DNA of 64,000 nucleotides from Enoplolaimus lenunculus (Eukaryota > Nematoda > Enoplea > Enoplida > Thoracostomopsidae). Every line of letters begins with the position of its first letter. Within the stretch, counting starts at the first letter, position 1. The notes below the pieces were generated by a model. That model had not been told where the DNA came from, did no database searches, and saw nothing but the letters and a program-made list of their open reading frames with translations. Positions 58,917 through 64,000 of this stretch are shown here, piece after piece. A program made the translations under genes and the position numbers. The stretch is taken from NCBI GenBank assembly GCA_030248215.1, contig JASANG010003612.1, forward strand, positions 62,001-126,000, given 5' to 3'.

Positions 58917-60629
58917 GTGAGAAGTTCGTGATTTTAGCTCAGTCCCTGTATCCTGTATCACGCCTTTTATTTAGTCCTTTTCTCGATGTACGCTTATCGC
59001 TCTGATTTAGTAAACGCGGCCGGTGAATGTTTATTGACCCACCCAAATCCTGTGTAACACCGAGTGTTACAAGCAAATCACAGGTTATGCAATTTAACTT
59101 GTAGCCTGGTCCGGAATCCTTAGAATCGATGCCTGAATCTGTTTGGTCCAGCCACTGGCTCTAAATTACTAAAACTTTTACAATTCCCAGAAAACCGTGC
59201 AATTCTAACCAAGTTAGAATTACACCCAATTTTACCATGCACTCTAACCCCGTTAAAAGTCCACCCAAGTTTTCCGACCAATCTAACGCCGTTAGATTTC
59301 GCCAATCCGTTGTAAAATAGTAAACCTAACCCCGCTAGACTACGTTTCCCCAAGTTCCCTTTTTAACTCCAAGTTTCCCGGTTAACACACAACACCAGTA
59401 TCCGATACTGGGTAAACCTGCGCTCTGCGCAACACGAGTAAACACGATGTACCGTGGTTTCCTTCACATGCTTACGCCACCGTGGCAACACTTAAACTTA
59501 ATTCCGTTTCAATCCTACTTTACCGCTACTCCGTTGCACAAAAATTTCAAAAAATAAACTATACAGGAAGCGCACGAAAATTACTGAAAATTGCACAACC
59601 ACTCTCATTAGCTCACAAGTCAAGACTGATTCCGGTCCCGGCTACCCTCTGTGCGTCTCGACCTAATTTGCATACAGAACGACACCCACAATTGGGTGTC
59701 CACCGATGCTATATTACGGGTCATCCACGTTATACTGTCTACGCTACTGTAAAAAATTGACCCCACATGCGAGCCCCTAAGTCTGTAGTTTTATAGTTAC
59801 CAAATTACATGTCCAAATGTCACTCATATCCTGTGTAGACCCTACTGACAACTCGCTTCCTCTTTAAACGACCTATTCTTGGTCACGTTGCCGTCCATAC
59901 CCATGCTAAATTGTCAATATGTTACTTAAAGGACAACTGTTTCGTCCAGAGTCTGTCAGAAGGGATTCTGCGGTATTTCATGACACAAAGTTTGTCCGAA
60001 GGAACATTGTTTAGCGATTATACAGGGTCTGTTCGAGGAACTCGTATTGTTAAACACTGTGTACAGGCAGTGTCTACATTGTCCTTAATTCCTTCGAAGG
60101 ACCTGCTGCCAAAACCCACTAGCTTATTACACCTTCTGTTAAGTCTTTATAGCTTAAGAACATCGTCGTTCTGTCCCGCCCTTAAAACCAGGTGTGTGGG
60201 CAATTTTTTACAGTAGCGAAGACATATTACGTGGATGACCCATTAGGTCCAGAGCCACTCACCCTGTACAATCCCTACAACAACAACAACTTACAACAAC
60301 AACAACAATTCCGTCCAATAGTAAAGCACCATTTTGGTGCTGACATAGCCTAGCTATTTCGTTATCCGCAACTCCAGCCAACACGATATGCAACATTATT
60401 CAATGGCCTCGCAGGGCCCAGGTAAGATTTACATTACGGACGCAGCCACCAAGGCATCGATTTTAACGTTTCTACGTCTTGTAGCAACGCACAAGCCTAT
60501 TAACTTAAGTTCTAAGAGAAATTAGGTGGAGCCAGGGACTCCCTTAAGGTGTGCTTTTAATTTAGGGTTTTATTTTATGTTTTAGTTTTTAGTTTGAAAT
60601 AAGTTTAAGTGTGGCAGAGCCACCTACAC
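58917..60629 (-). mobile_element. Solo LTR, same family, opposite strand, split by a family H element
   Basis: Same TG...CA ends flanked by CGCTA duplications. Without the 524-bp insertion and its 4-bp duplication the LTR is 1185 bp, identical in length to the copy at 51536-52720. Clear sequence divergence between the two suggests an old fossil insertion that predates the family H insertion. Confidence 0.85.
59718..60241 (+). mobile_element. Family H element inserted in a solo LTR, about 4-bp ATTA duplication
   Basis: TIRs GGGTCATCCACGTTATACTG and ATTACGTGGATGACCC. Flanks read ATTA on both sides (one extra C at the left), and the host LTR aligned with its sister at 51536-52720 closes exactly when the element and 4 bp are removed. 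Confidence 0.82.
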
Positions 60630-61373
60630 GCTATAGATCACATCATTTAGTTGATGTCGAATCGACATGGACAAAACGTGTTCCGGGCTGCGCCATAAAC
60701 GCGAACCACGCATTAATATACACCACTTCAACAGTTTAATTTAAAATCCCGAACCAAACCCATACTCCTTAAAGATCACCGCAAATTTTACTAGACCTGG
60801 AATAGCAAACTCAGCAGAACTACAAATCAAACGTCCATGATATTTTTTGAGAGGTTCTGTGTTCGAGCGCCTGCCATTTAAGAACGTTTCAGTTCAGAGA
60901 CTTAAATTTTGGCTATTGTTTAAACATAGTAATATGTTTAGCCTACAGCTCTTATGTAAAGGTAAACGCTTGTCGGCGTAAGTATGCGGGTTTACCGGTT
61001 CGTACCTCTATAATGATATGAGTTATATCCAAACCGATAAATGCTAATTATGTTAACGTTGAATATTACAACAAATAAAAAAGTTAACAGGCAACAAAAC
61101 ATGGGAAAGCCAATCGCAGAACTTACCATTGTCTAGCTATTGATGCTATCCCTGTGTCAGACCGTTAATACTTTAGCTAGTGGAATTTTTAATAGATGTT
61201 GCGTGCTTAAGGTGCTGGCAAACTGAGGTTTCTGTATGTCAGGTCCCTATAGATGCAGTGATCTATAAAACATTTACCTACATTCATTTTACGTTGCAGT
61301 AAACGTATTATATATAGAACATTCCTTTGGTTCAAAGTTTCATTTTCAAGAAAAATTGGTAAAGATAGTTTTT
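60630..61373. other. Intergenic, no gene recognised
   Basis: Between the solo LTR and the tRNA-Arg-like repeats; no frame or repeat was identified. Confidence 0.5.
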
Positions 61374-61984
61374 GTAAGCATGAGACATGCTTGTCCGTTA
61401 TGCGCATATGCAATATGGTGCAGTGCACTGTATGTATGCTAGCTGGCAGCATACGGTCGACAAATATAGTCGACGAAGCATGCAGTTGGAGAGGCGGGCT
61501 ACGTGGCGCAATGGTAGAGTGCTCGCTTACGGATCCGTAGGCTGAGAGTTCGATTCCCGCTCTAGCCCGCTTTTCCAGCTGCTTAGTTGAAAGGTCTGAA
61601 GTCCCGGTTCCTACCTAGACTGACATGGGGGCTACGCCGTGAGCGCAATGGCAAATTGCCGCGCTATGAGCGCGCTATTCAGTCGAAAATAGGATGGACG
61701 GTCCAGGGACGACCTTGTTGAAAATAAGGGCATGTAAGCATGAGACATGCTTGTCCGTTATGCGCATATGCAATATGGTGCAGTGCACTGTATGTATGCT
61801 AGCTGGCAGCATACGGTCGACAAATATAGTCGACGAAAAATGCAGTTGGACAGGCGGGCTACGTGGCGCAGTGGTAGAGTGCTCGCTTAAGGATCCATAG
61901 GCTAAGAGTTCATTCCCCGCTCTAGCCCGCTTTTCCAGCTGCTTAGTTGAAAGGTCTGAAGTCCCGGTTCCTACCTTGACTGAC
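61374..61984 (+). repeat. Tandem duplication (360-bp period) of a tRNA-Arg-derived repeat
   Basis: Two copies begin GTAAGCATGAGACATGCTTG at 61374 and 61734, nearly identical for about 250 bp. Each contains a tRNA-like block (61496-61568, 61856-61928) with GTGGCGCAATGG (A box); the first copy has GAGTTCGATTCC (B box). The layout resembles tRNA-Arg(ACG), with ACG at positions 34-36 in copy 1. The anticodon stem does not pair, so it is probably a SINE. It lies 240 bp upstream of the IRE1 start codon. Confidence 0.78.
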
Positions 61985-62200
61985 AGTTTTTACAGAAATA
62001 TCTACTGACCCCGGTTGGTATCGTTCCAGGTACCGGCTTCGTCCACGGGGCAAATTTAAAAAATTGCTCACCGCGAGAGCAAAGGCTGAGATTTATATTT
62101 AATAGCAAACGGTGATTTGCTTTTATCGATGAATAAAAATTGTGATTTTCGTACTTTTGTTTTCAGTGTTGTTTGTATAGTCAGGTGGAATTCCACTCTG

Positions 62201-62215
62201 ATGGCTTTTACATAA
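62201..62215 (+). promoter_or_regulatory. Four-codon upstream ORF in the IRE1 leader
   Basis: ATG GCT TTT ACA TAA lies 10 bases before the signal-peptide ATG at 62226. If the leader includes this stretch, it could lower IRE1 translation. The leader extent is unknown, so the call is tentative. Confidence 0.3.
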
Positions 62216-62225
62216 AATTTTGTTA

Positions 62226-63657
62226 ATGGAATTCGCTGTTGTTGCGACAACGCTTTTGGCGGTGTGTTCTGCAGCGATTGCCGAGGTATGAATGTAACTT
62301 TTAGCTGTAATGCTGTCATTTCTTTTTGTTAATTTCACTGTTTAAACTAAGAGTATTACATTTGAGTTATTCCAATGCTTGTGGAATAAGTTTGCAGCAC
62401 ATTATATATGTACGTATATACACATATATAGATATTTGATAGTTATCTTTACATGTTCAAACTTGGCCCCGACTATGGACGGTACCATAAAAACAATGTC
62501 CCGTGTAACTATTTATCCAGAATCCGAACACAGGACAGTAATTTTATTACATTACCATATGCATATCACGTGACGCGATATCACAAATAACAAATGCATT
62601 AATGGTAACACTTACTTCATCACTACATGGGAGTATCAACAAATTGTCGCGTGACGTGATATGATAGAAACGGTACCGTATTCCCAGGTACATGTTTGCG
62701 CAAAAGGTACATAAATTTTGCTGGTTACGGCACCGGGTAAAATCCTGACCACGGAACATCTCTAATGTATATTGTATGATTGCGGAAAACCGTGTTGGAA
62801 ATCGGGTAATATTTATATGTATTTTGGAAACATTTTAATCTACTTTCCGTTATAGATTTGTAAGTGCTCATGTCATCATTTACAAGTATTATTGGCAAGG
62901 ATTAAATCCCACAGTGATTTGCTTCTATATATAAGCACGACTACAATTATTGATTTAAAAAACATTTCACTAACCTTAAGTAAATGCAAAAATAAAAATA
63001 TTAATGTCCCGCCGATGTGCACGTTCACATACCAAAGCATTGCTGCAGTGTAAACTATTTTGTAAACACTACGGCAGCACTGCCGTAACACCTTTTACAC
63101 GTCTAAGCAAAACATCCCGTGGCACAATTTAGCCAGAATCCTAACGCAGCATAGTAAGTTTGTTACATTACCATATGGAAAATGTCGCGTGACGCGATAT
63201 TGCAAATGACAAACGCATTAACAGTAACTTCATAACATGGGAGTATCAAGAAAATGTCGTGTGACGCGATATGATAAAGACGGTACCGTACTCCCAGGTT
63301 CATGCTTATGCAAAAGGTACATAAAATTAGAAGTTTAGTGTATTTTGCTGGCCCAGGCCCGGCCCGGATAAAATCCTGGCTCCTGGACATCTCTACTAGC
63401 CATGTCTGAAAATTGTATGTAGTCTGCAAATTTCATGTTCCGATTCGCATCTATTCTGTTTCGTTTGTCACCTAGGCTTGAAACGTAGTTTTTCGCATGC
63501 TCGTTACGACTACATATGTTGTTTGTTTTGCTGCAGCACACACAACACGAAACAAATGTATCAAAGGCGAGTAAATTGGTTGTTGTGTCGTGTTTAGATG
63601 GCCGACTAACTGCGATTGATCCACTTACAGGTTCAGTTCGATGGTCATTAAAAGAAG
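62226..63657 (+). CDS. ERN1: IRE1 (ERN1), first two coding exons, truncated by window end
   Basis: ER stress sensor kinase/RNase of the unfolded protein response; only the start of the luminal domain is in the window. Exon 1 (62226-62285) encodes MEFAVVATTLLAVCSAAIAE, a clean signal peptide, with donor GTATGA. Exon 2 (63537-63657) follows acceptor TTTGCTGCAG and encodes 40 aa including SKLVVVSCLDGRLTAIDPL and TGSVRWSLKE. This is the first beta-propeller strand of IRE1 (human LLFVSTLDGSLHAVSKRTG then SIKWTLKED); PERK has a similar strand but continues differently after the Trp. Junction phase is 0; exon 2 ends in phase 1 at GTACGT, as expected for a following Asp/Gly codon. A 4-codon upstream ORF (MAFT) sits at 62201-62215, and an acceptor-like TTTTGTTTTCAG at about 62155-62166 may mark a spliced 5' leader. 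Intron 1 holds a diverged repeat pair. Confidence 0.88.
62490..62765 (+). repeat. Diverged repeat in IRE1 intron 1, copy 1
   Basis: Shares with 63105-63400, in the same order, TTACATTACCATATG, GTGACGCGATAT, ACATGGGAGTATCAA, ACGGTACCGTA then TCCCAGGT, and AAAATCCTG. Non-coding. Confidence 0.7.
63105..63400 (+). repeat. Diverged repeat in IRE1 intron 1, copy 2
   Basis: Same-strand relative of 62490-62765, ending about 135 bp before IRE1 exon 2. The two copies differ by several indels. Confidence 0.7.
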
Positions 63658-64000
63658 GTACGTATGTATATGCAAGCTTGTAAATCTACAGTCATATGTA
63701 AAGCTGCGTGGGTGGCAAATATATATTTATATGTTTTAGTATTACACAGTATTGTTTATTTGTAGTATAGATTTCATGAACCGTATGCTCACTTACTACA
63801 GATCAATATTGAGTAAGGGGCGGTTTTCGTAGCTGTCCTGCATTTTACTCTTGGAATTTGATTAGTGGAAAGATGCTCTTCAGAAGCCCCCGGGAAAATC
63901 AGGGGTTGAAAATTTGGTACTATTTGCTAAGTTCTTGAATGTTTCGCAATTTTTTAGTTTCACTTGTTAACGGATTTGTTTTGTTAAATTTTTTATTTCG

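Overview
The window looks like nuclear DNA of an intron-rich, AT-rich invertebrate metazoan. Introns are canonical GT-AG, the genes are animal-type (mitochondrial ribosomal protein S7, the nuclear-envelope protein NEMP1, an axonemal-microtubule SAXO-type repeat protein, the ER stress sensor IRE1), and most of the sequence is short non-autonomous DNA transposons. A SAXO-type cilium gene argues against nematodes. A tunicate-like animal would fit, but I cannot prove the clade.

Four genes were assembled exon by exon, with every splice phase matching. MRPS7 is complete on the minus strand (15549-19405, 6 exons, 228 aa). NEMP1 is complete on the minus strand (24968-32670, 10 exons, 661 aa, with an unusually long acidic and Arg/Ser-rich tail). 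A SAXO/FAM154-like protein lies on the minus strand (43045-56554, about 11 exons, about 788 aa), built from about 34-aa repeats that sit in exons of whole-repeat length. The first two coding exons of ERN1/IRE1 are on the plus strand at 62226-63657, divergent from the SAXO gene, and run off the window end. Two further open frames (5950-6351 +, 58089-58268 -) are unassigned.

Layout: 1-15.5 kb is intergenic and dense in MITEs (hAT-like, TA-flanked, TTAGGC-bearing). 15.5-19.4 kb is MRPS7. 19.4-25 kb is repeat-rich intergenic DNA, including a second copy of a long repeat seen at 0.9-2.75 kb. 25-32.7 kb is NEMP1, with hAT-like MITEs in its introns. 33-33.5 kb holds two tRNA-like units. 34.2-39.5 kb is a six-deep nest of DNA elements with a piggyBac-like element innermost. 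39.5-43 kb is featureless AT-rich DNA. 43-56.6 kb is the SAXO-like gene, whose introns hold two fused MITEs, a solo LTR and a palindromic minisatellite. 57-61.4 kb has more MITEs and a second solo LTR split by a MITE. 61.4-62 kb is a tandem pair of tRNA-derived repeats just upstream of IRE1.

The most notable content is the transposon stratigraphy. Several insertions can be dated relative to each other because an empty copy of the host repeat lies elsewhere in the same window. Also notable are MITEs carrying the hexamer TTAGGC, a TTAA-type MITE carrying a tRNA-like module, and the repeat-quantised exon structure of the SAXO-like gene. No CRISPR array, bacterial-type operon or clearly new defence-like system is visible.
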